Of a DNA stretch of 25,253 nt, positions 16,301 to 24,400 are shown in pieces. Below the pieces are notes generated by a model. It was not told where the DNA came from. It made no database searches and saw nothing but the letters and a program-made list of their open reading frames with translations. The DNA lies in the NCBI GenBank assembly GCA_946885545.1, contig CAMPGP010000005.1, positions 1 to 25,253 on the forward strand. Reading direction: 5' to 3'. This DNA comes from an uncultured Altererythrobacter sp. Lineage in GTDB: Bacteria; Pseudomonadota; Alphaproteobacteria; Sphingomonadales; Sphingomonadaceae. Made by a program: the position numbers and the translations under genes. Position 1 is the first letter of the stretch; each line of letters opens with the position of its first letter.

Positions 16301-16450
16301 CTCGGGATCGCCGGGATATTCACCCTGTTCCTGACCCCGGTGATCTATCTCGGCCTCGCCCGCTATGGGCAGCCGCGCAGCGTCGATCTGGCGAAGCTGC
16401 GCGAGGAAATCGACGAGGTCGACGAAGACATGACGATGGCTCCGGCGTGA
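13346..16450 (+). CDS. RND-family efflux pump (HAE1-type inner-membrane transporter)
   Basis: Proton-driven exporter of 1034 residues, the usual size for AcrB-like pumps. The N-terminal cytoplasmic start and TM1 (PLLVGVLNLLIVIAGIAALLG) are followed by the porter domain (GASPETIDSEVTSVLEDAVARVTGV). The first TM bundle contains the proton-relay pair in GLIVDDAIVVLENTQ (D399, D400), and the second bundle has GLMAKNGILIVEFADQ with the relay Lys916. Two homologous halves are complete. This predicts export of hydrophobic compounds (antibiotics, solvents, bile-like molecules) rather than metal ions, because the relay is of the DD/K type. The start ATG at 13346 lies inside the adaptor's end (11-nt overlap), and the stop overlaps the channel's GTG. 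Substrates are not known. Confidence 0.95.
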   Translation: MTDRTDLPMLAVKRPLLVGVLNLLIVIAGIAALLGVEVRELPNVDRPIVSISASLPGASPETIDSEVTSVLEDAVARVTGVRQINSSSEEGGSRIRAEFNPGADLDTAASDVREAVSRVTRELPDRVEQVNIVKADADAQPIMILAVSSDRYGEAELTGLVDNDVVPELLTAEGVASISQFGTRALQMRVSLDPARLNRYGLTITDVAQALQSAPYDVPAGSFRSDAQELVVRADASATDPELLGDVVIRDAIRVGDVAEVGLAPADATSFVRLDGRPIVGLGVVRQAGSNTIEISDSIRESIERVNSRFEDIEVSIVSDDADFITISVEEVLITLAISIAVVIGTMLVFFRAWRPTVVPSTSIPVALVGVIAGIWAMGFSVNLLTLLALVLATGLIVDDAIVVLENTQRLQNKGLGRRAAAVVGTRQVFFAIVATTAVLVSVFVPISFLPSEAGRLFREFGFVLSVAVIISGFVALSLVPALAARLDLRSDEDSDSRYARTERAVTDWYSAALVWCLDRAKWVAGVAVAVAALTGLLYTQLENELVPDEDRGVIEISASGPDGVGLEFMDRELDEIERILDPYLESGEVERTFSIVGRYDPNRVQVTAQLADWSDRDRRQSEIVEEMDEALAEIPGSRAGARGRGTLSFGGGGGDSIEVALTGAEYEDIFASADALATAIDTQSDILSNAEISYQPTQPQLSIRIDRRRASDLGVDLDDLSQTLRAMVAGDDIADLSIGDQSVPIFLTASGAAINNPSDLANLYVRGTNDNLVPLSTVTEIVEEGVAAELERTEQRRAINVSADIDAGVPLREAVDEIERLADAAVADDTDMLLQGEAESLEETSNDLLLTYLFALVIVFLVLVAQFESVSSALVVLLTVPFALAAAILALFLSGVSLNIYSQIGLVMLIGLMAKNGILIVEFADQLRHQGRSVREAVIEASSIRLRPIAMTLISTVLGALPLVLAGGAGAEARQAIGWVIVGGLGIAGIFTLFLTPVIYLGLARYGQPRSVDLAKLREEIDEVDEDMTMAPA

Positions 16451-17835
16451 GCAGGGTTGCAATCCTTTCCGCCAGTCTCGGCGCGGCGCTGCTTGCCGGT
16501 TGCGCGACCGTGCCCGAGATTGATGCGCCCGCGTCGGTCGAGGCACCCGTAAGCTACACGGCAGACCTGCCGCCCTCCGGCCTCGCGGACGACTGGTGGA
16601 AGGGCTTCGGCGATCCGGTTCTCGACGATCTGATCGAGCGCGGGCTGGCCGCCAATCTCGACATCGCGGCCGCGCGCGAGCGGCTTCGCGCGGCCGAGGC
16701 GCTGCTGCGCGCCGAACGCGCCGATCGCCTGCCAACGGTGGATGCCGGCGGCGAGATCGGACTGGAAGCCGGTGACGGGGGGCAGCGCGCGACTGCCTCG
16801 GCGGGCTTGTTCGGCGCTTTCGATCCGGACTTCTCGGGCCGCCTCGCGGCCGAAATCCGCGCCGCGGCGGCTGACTATGCCGAAGCGGACTATTTGCGCG
16901 CCGACCAGCGCCGCATCGTCGCCGCGGCGATCGCCAGCCAGTATCTCGAATATCGGAGGACGGGAGCGCAGCTCGCGCTGCTCGAGGAATCGACCGATCT
17001 TCAGGAACAGACCCTGCGGATCGTGACGCTGCGGTTCGAGGCCGGTCTCGCCGCGAACCTCGACGTCCGCCGCGCCGCCGCGGATCTCGCGCAGACACGG
17101 GCGCGACGCGGCTTGATCGACATCGCACGCGCCGAAGCGCTCAACGCGCTCGCGGTCCTGCTCGCGGAGCCGCCGGGACCCTTCGCACTGTCCGACGAAG
17201 GCGGAACCGGCGCGATCCCCCGCTACGCTCTCGGCCCGGACCTCGGCGTTCCGGCCGACTTGCTGCGTCGCAGGACCGACGTCCTCGCGGCGGAGGCACG
17301 ACTGGCCAGCGCCGCCGCGCAAGTGGGAATCGAGCAGGCGGACTTGCGCCCGTCGCTCACGATTCCCGGTTCGATCCTGCTTGGCGACGGTTCGATCGAT
17401 GGCCTGTTCTCGACCTTTCTCGCGACGGTCGGCGCGGCGCTCGACCTGCCGCTGTTCGACGGCGGCCGCCGCCGTGCCGAAGTGGCCGCGGCGCGGGCCG
17501 AACTCGACGGGCGCTATGCCGAATATCGCCAGGCGTTCCTCGTCGCGTTGGGCGAGGCGGAGAATGCGCTCGTCGCCATCGATGCCTACGGTGACCGCGA
17601 TGCCGCGCTCGAGGAAGCGATCGAGCAGAGCGAGGCCGCGCTGGAGCAGTCGAACGCGCTCTATCGCGAAGGCCTCGCCTCGCTGTTCGACGTGCTCGAC
17701 GCGCAGCGTCAGTTGATCGCCAGCCGCCAGTCGCTGATCGACAACCAGGCGGCGCTGGCGAATGCGGCGGTCGCGCTGCAACTCGCGGCGGGATCGGGCG
17801 GCTATGAAATGGCCGCTTCGGGAGCGGCGGAGTAA
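16447..17835 (+). CDS. RND outer-membrane channel lipoprotein (OprM/NodT family)
   Basis: TolC-like trimeric exit duct, 462 residues. The start is GTG at 16447, overlapping the pump stop (GTGA). The lipoprotein signal MSRVAILSASLGAALLAGC has acylated Cys19. Typical blocks: DDWWKGFGDPVLDDLIERGLAANLDIAAARERLRAAEA, the mid-protein repeat start, and DLPLFDGGRRRAEVAAARAEL in the second half. The two tandem halves are long Ala/Glu-rich helices that form the periplasmic tunnel. With the preceding two genes it makes a complete exporter operon with no regulator gene attached. Outer-membrane location after lipidation. Confidence 0.94.
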   Translation: MSRVAILSASLGAALLAGCATVPEIDAPASVEAPVSYTADLPPSGLADDWWKGFGDPVLDDLIERGLAANLDIAAARERLRAAEALLRAERADRLPTVDAGGEIGLEAGDGGQRATASAGLFGAFDPDFSGRLAAEIRAAAADYAEADYLRADQRRIVAAAIASQYLEYRRTGAQLALLEESTDLQEQTLRIVTLRFEAGLAANLDVRRAAADLAQTRARRGLIDIARAEALNALAVLLAEPPGPFALSDEGGTGAIPRYALGPDLGVPADLLRRRTDVLAAEARLASAAAQVGIEQADLRPSLTIPGSILLGDGSIDGLFSTFLATVGAALDLPLFDGGRRRAEVAAARAELDGRYAEYRQAFLVALGEAENALVAIDAYGDRDAALEEAIEQSEAALEQSNALYREGLASLFDVLDAQRQLIASRQSLIDNQAALANAAVALQLAAGSGGYEMAASGAAE

Positions 17836-17841
17836 CGGACG

Positions 17842-18111
17842 ATGGAATTTGGCGATCTTCTGCGGCGCTACTTCGCGACCGACGATCCATCGGCGATCGC
17901 GCCCGCCGCGCTCGCTGCGGGGGTCGAGCGGTGCCAGGTCGATCTCGGGCTGGAATCCGATCCGGGCAAGCGCTTCGCGCTCTGGGCGCTGCTTGCCATG
18001 CTCGGCGCATCGCCCGATCTCGACGAGGTGTTCGAAGATCGCTCCGAGCGCGAGGCGGCGCGGAACTTTCTCGATTTGCTGGACCGGGCGGCGGAGCCTC
18101 CCGAAGCCTGA
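17842..18111 (+). CDS. Small protein of unknown function at the end of the efflux operon
   Basis: An 89-residue soluble, acidic, helix-prone protein (MEFGDLLRRYFATDDPSAI ... LDLLDRAAEPPEA) with no signal peptide, membrane segment or motif I recognise. Composition and codon use match the neighbours, and it starts 6 nt after the channel gene, so it is probably cotranscribed with the efflux operon. It has a single Cys (about residue 31) and a stretch FALWALLAMLGASPDLDEVFEDRSEREAARNFL that looks like two amphipathic helices. The family is not recognised, and no function is assigned. It converges on the minus-strand transporter with 9 nt between stops. Confidence 0.72.
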   Translation: MEFGDLLRRYFATDDPSAIAPAALAAGVERCQVDLGLESDPGKRFALWALLAMLGASPDLDEVFEDRSEREAARNFLDLLDRAAEPPEA

Positions 18112-18120
18112 TGGCGGCCC

Positions 18121-18810
18121 TCAGGCGCGGTCGAGGCGCCGGGCGACCTTGACCGCAAGCGCGATCAGGAAGGGCACCAGCACGAACGACAGCGCGATCT
18201 TGGCCAGCGCCTGGCCCATGATCAGCGAGCCGATCTCGCGCTCGCCGCCGAACGCAAGCGTGATGAAGATGACCGAATCGACCGCCTGGCTGAGCGCCGA
18301 GGCGATCGCGCCGCGGATCATCAGCCCGGCGCTGCCTTTGCCTTCACCGTCGCCGCGCAGCTTGGAGAAGATCCACACGTTGAGCAGCAGCGACACGAGG
18401 TAGGCGACCGGACCGGCGGCCATGATCCGGGGTGTGGTGGCATGGATCAGCTGGAACGCCTCGAGCCCCTCCGGCCACATCGCCGGATCGGCGGGCAGGC
18501 GTAGCACCAGCAGGATCAGCACGATCGACACGCCAAGCGGCAGGAAGCCCAGGACGACCAGCCGGTTCGCCATCGACGGTCCGTGCAACTGCGCGGTGGC
18601 ACTCGACAGCACGACCAGCACGAGGAACGCGAAGATTCCCGCTTCGACCCCCAGCGTGGTCGGCCAGAGCATGACCTGCTTCACCGCCAGGAAGCCGGCC
18701 AGCACCGTCATCCCGCCATAGAGCAGGGCGAACACGAACAGCGATCTGGCAATGGGGGCTTGGGGGGGAGTTCCGGAGGCGCCAGCGGCGGAAATGTCGT
18801 TCATCGCCAC
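18121..18810 (-). CDS. VUT/YhhQ-type (DUF165) queuosine-precursor transporter
   Basis: Integral membrane protein with about six hydrophobic helices, 229 residues. Similar proteins (E. coli YhhQ) import preQ0/preQ1, the 7-deazaguanine precursors of tRNA queuosine. Typical features: a GVEAGIFAFLVLVVLSSATAQLHG block early on, MANRLVVLGF, and near the end QAVDSVIFITLAFGG. In the family's first block an acidic pair (D...E before YG) is usual; here it reads SSATAQLHG, so specificity may differ. Start: GTG at 18810, 10 nt after GGAG, or ATG at 18804; the GTG has better spacing. It is divergent from the NupC-like gene with 123 nt between starts. VUT identity rests on pattern only. Confidence 0.75.
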   Translation of the reverse strand: MAMNDISAAGASGTPPQAPIARSLFVFALLYGGMTVLAGFLAVKQVMLWPTTLGVEAGIFAFLVLVVLSSATAQLHGPSMANRLVVLGFLPLGVSIVLILLVLRLPADPAMWPEGLEAFQLIHATTPRIMAAGPVAYLVSLLLNVWIFSKLRGDGEGKGSAGLMIRGAIASALSQAVDSVIFITLAFGGEREIGSLIMGQALAKIALSFVLVPFLIALAVKVARRLDRA

Positions 18811-18933
18811 CGGTTATTGTCTCCCGCGGGAAAAGGGAAGCGTGGCTAAGCCGCGATGCGCGTTTGACTGTGGATGCGCGGCAGGCAAGAGAACGGCTCT
18901 GCCATCACCTCCCCTCGCGAACGGGTCCCGCAC

Positions 18934-20244
18934 ATGCATCCAGTCCTCACCAGCCTGATCGGGATCGTCGCCATCCTGGCGATCGCCTTCGTCCTTTCGA
19001 CCGGCAAGCGCCGCATCCGCCTGCGCATCGTGGGCGCGGCGTTCGGCCTGCAGGCGCTGCTCGCTTTCCTCGTGCTGCGCACACCGTGGGGCCGCGCCGC
19101 GATCAAGGGGATGAGCGACGGGGTCGCCGCGCTCCTTTCCTACGCCGATGCCGGGACGGCGTTCCTGTTCGGCGCGGACAACCCGCTCGCCAACACGTTC
19201 GCGCTGGGCGCGCTGCCGGTGATCGTGTTCTTCGCCGCGCTGGTCTCGATCCTCTACCACCTCGGCGTCATGCAGCGGATCGTGCGCTGGGTCGGCGGCG
19301 GCATCGGCTGGGTCACGGGGATCAGCCGGGTCGAATCGCTCGGCGCGGCGGCGAACATCTTCGTCGGCCAGAGCGAGAGCCCGCTGGTTGTGCGGCCCTA
19401 CCTCGCCGCGCTCTCGCCGAGCCGACTGTTCACGCTCATGAGCGTGGGCATGGCGGGCGTCGCGGGCACGATCCTCGCGGCCTATGCGGGGCTGCTGGGC
19501 AACGAGTACCTGCCCTTTCTGCTCGCGGCGGCCTTCATGTCGGCGCCCGGCGGCATCCTGATGGCCAAGATCATCATGCCCGACGACGGCGAGGATGCGA
19601 CCCCCGAGAACGAGGGCGAGATCGCGCTGCCGCGCACGCGGATCAGTGCCGAAGGCCCAGCCGCGATCACCGAGGGCGGGAAGGCGCACGAGGTCGAGGT
19701 CGCCGAGACCTTCGAGGAAGGCCAGCGCCCGGCGAACCTGATCGAAGCCGCGGCACAGGGTGCGCAGACCGGCGTCAAGCTGGCCGTCGCGGTCGGCGCG
19801 ATGGTCCTGGCATTCGTGGCGCTGGTGGCGATGGCGAACGGGTTGCTGGGCGCAGCGGGTGGACTGTTCGGCTATCCCGATCTCTCGTTCCAGATGGTGC
19901 TCGGCTGGCTGTTCGCACCGGTCATGTTCCTGATCGGTGTGCCGTGGTCCGAAGCGGGCGTGGCGGGCGGCCTGTTCGGCACCAAGATCGTGCTCAACGA
20001 ATTCGTCGCCTTCATCGATCTCGGCCAGATCGAGACGTTGAGCGACCGCAGCCGCGCGATCGTGACCTTCGCGCTGTGCGGGTTCGCCAATTTTTCCTCG
20101 ATTGCGATCCAGATGGCGGTTACGGGCGGACTGGCTCCGAATCAGCGCCCGGTCATCGCGAAGCTGGGCCTGCGCGCACTCGCCGCAGGCAGCCTCGCCA
20201 ACCTGATGAGCGCGGCGCTGGCGGGCCTGTTCCTACCCTATTGA
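18934..20244 (+). CDS. nupC: NupC/CNT-family nucleoside transporter
   Basis: Concentrative nucleoside uptake carrier of the inner membrane, 436 residues, driven by H+ or Na+. Several long hydrophobic helices are seen. CNT signature strings: GQSESPLVVRPYLAALSPSRLFTLMSVGMAGVAGTILAAYAGLLG, FMSAPGGILMAKIIMP, GTKIVLNEFVAFIDLG and CGFANFSSIAIQMAVTGGLAPNQRP. A polar loop (about 210-270, acidic, EDATPENEGEIA...) separates two hydrophobic parts, as is common in bacterial CNTs. The start is ATG at 18934; the frame is open upstream to 18874 but those residues are polar. No strong ribosome site. It lies 11 nt upstream of the oxygenase gene, so they are probably cotranscribed. Confidence 0.9.
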   Translation: MHPVLTSLIGIVAILAIAFVLSTGKRRIRLRIVGAAFGLQALLAFLVLRTPWGRAAIKGMSDGVAALLSYADAGTAFLFGADNPLANTFALGALPVIVFFAALVSILYHLGVMQRIVRWVGGGIGWVTGISRVESLGAAANIFVGQSESPLVVRPYLAALSPSRLFTLMSVGMAGVAGTILAAYAGLLGNEYLPFLLAAAFMSAPGGILMAKIIMPDDGEDATPENEGEIALPRTRISAEGPAAITEGGKAHEVEVAETFEEGQRPANLIEAAAQGAQTGVKLAVAVGAMVLAFVALVAMANGLLGAAGGLFGYPDLSFQMVLGWLFAPVMFLIGVPWSEAGVAGGLFGTKIVLNEFVAFIDLGQIETLSDRSRAIVTFALCGFANFSSIAIQMAVTGGLAPNQRPVIAKLGLRALAAGSLANLMSAALAGLFLPY

Positions 20245-20255
20245 GTCGCGCAACC

Positions 20256-21185
20256 ATGTCAGACATCGCCTCGGTATCCATCGCCCGCCCGCTCGACGAA
20301 GTCGCCGAGGAAATCGGCAAGAGCTTCGAGGAATACGGCTTCGCCGTCATCCGCGACCACGGCATCCCGGCCGACCTGATTGCGAAGGCGGAAGACCTGT
20401 CGAAGGCGTTCTTCGCGCTGCCCGACGATGTGAAGCGCGCCTACCACATCCCCGGCGGCGGCGGTGCGCGCGGCTATACCCCCTTCGGCACGGAGAAGGC
20501 CAAGGATGCTCAGGTCCACGATCTGAAGGAGTTCTGGCACGTCGGTCGCGATCTGCCCGAAGGCCACCCGCTCGCCGAATTCATGGCGCCCAACCTCTGG
20601 CCGTCCGAAGTCGCGGAATTCCGCGCGACCTTCGAAGCGCTCTACGCCGCGTTCGAGACGGCCGGTGCGCGCGTGCTGGAGGCGATTGCGCTTCACCTTG
20701 GGCTGCCGCGCACATGGTTCGCGAGCACGGTGGCGGAGGGCAACTCGGTCATGCGCCTGCTGCACTATCCGCCGCTGACCGGTGCCGATGCCGAAGGCGC
20801 GATCCGCGCCGCCGCGCACGGCGACATCAACACGATCACGTTGCTCCTCGGCGCGGAAGAGGCCGGCCTCGAGCTGCTCACCGCGAGCGGCGAGTGGAAG
20901 GCCGTCGCCCCGCCCGAAGGCGCGCTGGTGGTCAACATCGGCGACATGCTGGAGCGACTGACGAACGGCAAGTTGCGCTCGACCACGCACCGGGTGGTCA
21001 ACCCACGGGGCGAGGCTGCCTACCGCTCGCGCTACTCGATGCCGTTCTTCCTCCACTTCCGGCCCGACTTCACGATCGAGACGCTGGAAAGCTGCATCGA
21101 TCCCGAGTCGCCCGATTCCCATCCGGCGCCGATTTCGAGCCACGATTTCCTGATGCAGCGACTGCGCGAGATCAATCTCGCCTGA
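20256..21185 (+). CDS. Isopenicillin N synthase-like 2-oxoglutarate/Fe(II) oxygenase
   Basis: Non-heme iron oxygenase of 309 residues with the two family domains: an N-terminal DIOX_N-like part (FEEYGFAVIRDHGIPADLIAKAEDL) and a double-stranded beta-helix core. The metal ligands are H188-x-D190 in AAHGDINTITLLLG and H245 in RSTTHRVVNP. The 2-oxoglutarate anchor is R259-Y-S261 in RSRYSMPFFLHF. No signal peptide. The protein is widespread in proteobacteria as 'isopenicillin N synthase family'; the substrate is not known, and the penicillin label is only homology. Related fungal enzymes of this fold act on pyrimidine nucleobases and nucleosides (established for thymine 7-hydroxylase), which is noteworthy because the gene follows a nucleoside transporter. 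Confidence 0.92.
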   Translation: MSDIASVSIARPLDEVAEEIGKSFEEYGFAVIRDHGIPADLIAKAEDLSKAFFALPDDVKRAYHIPGGGGARGYTPFGTEKAKDAQVHDLKEFWHVGRDLPEGHPLAEFMAPNLWPSEVAEFRATFEALYAAFETAGARVLEAIALHLGLPRTWFASTVAEGNSVMRLLHYPPLTGADAEGAIRAAAHGDINTITLLLGAEEAGLELLTASGEWKAVAPPEGALVVNIGDMLERLTNGKLRSTTHRVVNPRGEAAYRSRYSMPFFLHFRPDFTIETLESCIDPESPDSHPAPISSHDFLMQRLREINLA

Positions 21186-21422
21186 AAAGGCGTCGCTATT
21201 TCCACACCGCGACTGAATCTGACGCGATGTTGCATTGCAGCAACAGGTTGAAAAGCGCAGAATTCGGCGGTTTTCGGGTGAGGCAAGGCTGACGGCGTAC
21301 AGTTCGCCGCATACTGTCACACGGTTGCAACAAATCCGACTTCCTAGCGTCGCGGTTCGTGCCTAACGGGCCACCATAGCTTTCAATCACCCCACAGAGC
21401 CTCACCGAAGGGATCGTATTTC
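21186..21422 (+). promoter_or_regulatory. 237-nt leader/promoter region of the TonB receptor
   Basis: No gene seen. It contains the palindrome at 21228-21245, the second motif near 21324, and a small hairpin CGGCG (21293-21297)/CGCCG (21305-21309). A ribosome site (GAAGGGA) ends about 8 nt before the ATG at 21423. It is notably less GC-rich than the coding regions. No convincing -35/-10 pair was identified. Confidence 0.45.
21228..21245. promoter_or_regulatory. Perfect inverted repeat upstream of the receptor gene
   Basis: TGTTGC (21228-21233), ATTGCA, GCAACA (21240-21245): a 6-6-6 perfect palindrome in the long upstream region of the TonB receptor. The related GTTGCAAC occurs again at about 21324-21331. 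It contains TGC-N3-GCA, a spacing used by PhaR-type regulators, but that match is short. A binding site for an unknown dimeric protein is plausible. Confidence 0.4.
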
Positions 21423-24400
21423 ATGAAGCTCAAGTACCTCCTGGCTGCCAGCGTCGTCAGCCTTTCCGCCGCGGTCGTCATGCCCGCACCTGTCGCCGCG
21501 CAGCAGATCACCTCGTCCATGCAGGGCAACGTCGTCGATGATGCCGGCAACCCGATCGTCGGTGCGACCGTCGTCGTCACCGATACGCGCACCGGCGCGG
21601 CCCGCTCGGTCACTACCGGCTCGGGCGGTACCTTCTCGGTCCCCAACCTCGTCACCGGCGGCCCTTACACCGTCAGCGCCAACGCGGGCAGCTACGAAGG
21701 GCAGACCGTCAACGACGTCTACACCTCGCTCCAGGGCGCGACGTCGCTGACCTTCACCCTCACCAGCGGTGCGGGCGAGATCGTCGTGACCGCCAGCCGC
21801 GTGCAGGCGACCCAGCTCGCTGTCGGCCCCGGCACCAGCTTCACCGCCGAAGTGCTCGAGAGCGCGCCGAGCTTCAACCGAGACGTGCGTGACATCATCC
21901 GCATCGACCCGCGTGTCAGCCTCGACCGCGACGATGGCGGCTCGGGCCAGGACCGTATCTCGTGCCTCGGCGGCAACGATCGCGGCAACGCCTTCACCGT
22001 CGACGGCATCAGCCAGGGCGACGTCTACGGTCTCAACGACACCGGCTTCTCGTCGCGTTCGTCGACCCCGGTGCCCTACGATGCGGTCCGCGAAACGCAG
22101 GTCCAGTTCGCACCGTTCGATGTCGACTACGGCAACTTCACCGGTTGCGCGATCAACGTCGTGACCAAGTCGGGCACCAACGATTATCAGTTCGGCGGCT
22201 TCTTCGAATATGCCGACAACGGCATGCGTGGCGACCGTGTGGGCGGCCAGGACGTGGCGGCGATCGAGCCCGAGAAGCGCTGGGGCGCCTGGCTCGGCGG
22301 CCCGATCATCAAGGATCGCCTGTTCTTCTTCGGTGCCTACGAGCACCAGGAAGCCGCATTCTCGCAGGATGAAGGCCCGGCCGGCGCGGGTTATCCCAAC
22401 GAGCAGGCGATCACGGTCGACCAGTTCAACGAGATTTCCGATGTCCTGAGCTCGGTCTACGGCATCGAGACCGGCCCGCTCGTCACCAGCCGTCCGTTCG
22501 AGAACGATCGCTACTTCGCGCGCCTCGACTGGCAGATCAATGACGACCACCGTCTCGAAACGACCTATCAGCGCCTCGAGGAAGGCTCGACCCGCGCCGA
22601 CGACCTGTTCACCGGCACCTCGCCGCAGGCCGTGGGTGGCAACACCTTCTACGTCAGCGGCACCAAGTCGAACTACTATTCGGGCCGCCTCTACTCGCAG
22701 TGGTCGGACGATTTCTCGACCGAACTGCGCTACTCGCGTTCGGAAGTACGCGACCGGCAGGACCCGGTCGGTGGCGGTGAAGCCCAGTCGGAAAACCCGA
22801 TTCCGCGCATCATCGTCGGCGTCGACAACCCCGACGGCGAGATCGACGGCACCGTGCTCGCGGGCCCCGGCAATTCGCGTTCGGCCAACGACCTGCGCAC
22901 CAATATCGACCAGTATCGCGCGGTGGCCAACCTCAACGCGGGCAACCACACCTTCAAGTTCGGCGCCGAGCTGAACCGTGCCGACCTGTTCAACCTGTTC
23001 GTCCAGAACGCCACCGGCACCCTGGTCTTCCGCAACATCGACGACCTGCGCGAGGGCCTGCTTTCGCCTGGTACGGGCAACTTCCAGACCGGAACGTTCC
23101 CGAACCAGATCATCGGCGGCCAGACCGAAGGCGCGTTCGGCAACTTCTCGTCGACCGGCGACGTCAACGATGCCGCGGCACAGTTCTCGCGCAGCATCTA
23201 CTCGGTGTTCGCGCAGGACGACTGGCAGGTGACCGACAGCCTGAACGCCGTGATCGGCGTTCGCGCCGACTGGTACGATGGCGGCCATCCGACGCTCAAC
23301 TCGCAGTTCGTCAACCGCTATGGCATCAGCAACATCGCCGGGTTCAGCACGCTCGACCCGATCGTGATGCCGCGCCTCGCGCTGACTTATGACATGGCCG
23401 ACTTCGCCGTGTTCGCCCGTCCAACCCTGCGTGCGGGCGTCGGCATCTTTTCGGGCGGCGACCCGCTGGTCTGGTTCGGCAACGCCTTCCAGAACGACGG
23501 GCGCGGCTTCGCGACCGGCACCACGCAGGATGCGGCCTGCGGCCTTGCAGACGGCGAACAGCTCGACGTGGTCGTGGGTGGTCAGTTCACCGGCGTTCCG
23601 GGCTGCTTCCAGCAGTCGGCTTCGGATTCGGCGGCGCGCGGCCTGGGCGACACCCAGTCGATCAGCCCCGACATCAAGCAGCCGTCGGTGCTTCGCGCCA
23701 ACATCGGCTTCCAGTCGGGCCTCGACTTCGCGCCCAGCGGCTTCTTCAGCGGCTGGAACCTGAACCTCGACTACATCTACAGCAAGTACCGCGACCCGCT
23801 GACGCTGGTCGACCTGTCGCAGACGGTCGATTTCCGCGAAGGCCTGAACGGCTACACCATCGATGGTCGCCCGATCTATCGCGCGATCGACCCGAGTGTC
23901 GCCGGCTGTACTGCCGAACTCGTCGACCTGAACCCGGCGCCGGTGTACCAGAACGTCAACGCGGCGTGCTTCAACACCGGCCGTGACGACGAACTTCAGC
24001 TCACCAATGCGGAAGGGTTCGAAAGCCACATCGCCTCGGCGATCCTTTCGAAGTCGTTCGACGGGGGCCTGTTCACCGACAACGGCAATGTCGATTTTAA
24101 CGTCGGCTATTCGTATTCGGACGCCAACGACCGGCGGAACATGTACAACTCCACGGCCGGCTCGAACTACGACCTGTCTGCGGCGTTCGACCGCCAGAAT
24201 CCCGCCGAATCGCGGAGCTTCTATTCGAGCAAGCACAACATCTCGACGCGCCTGGCTTTCCGTGAAGAGTTCTTCTCGGATCTGTCGACGCGCTTCGCGA
24301 TGACCTTCATCGCACGTTCGGGCCGTCCCTACAGTCTCACCTTCGGTGGTGGTGCGGTGTTCAACGACTCGGCTTCGGGCAACAACAACGCGCTGGTCTA

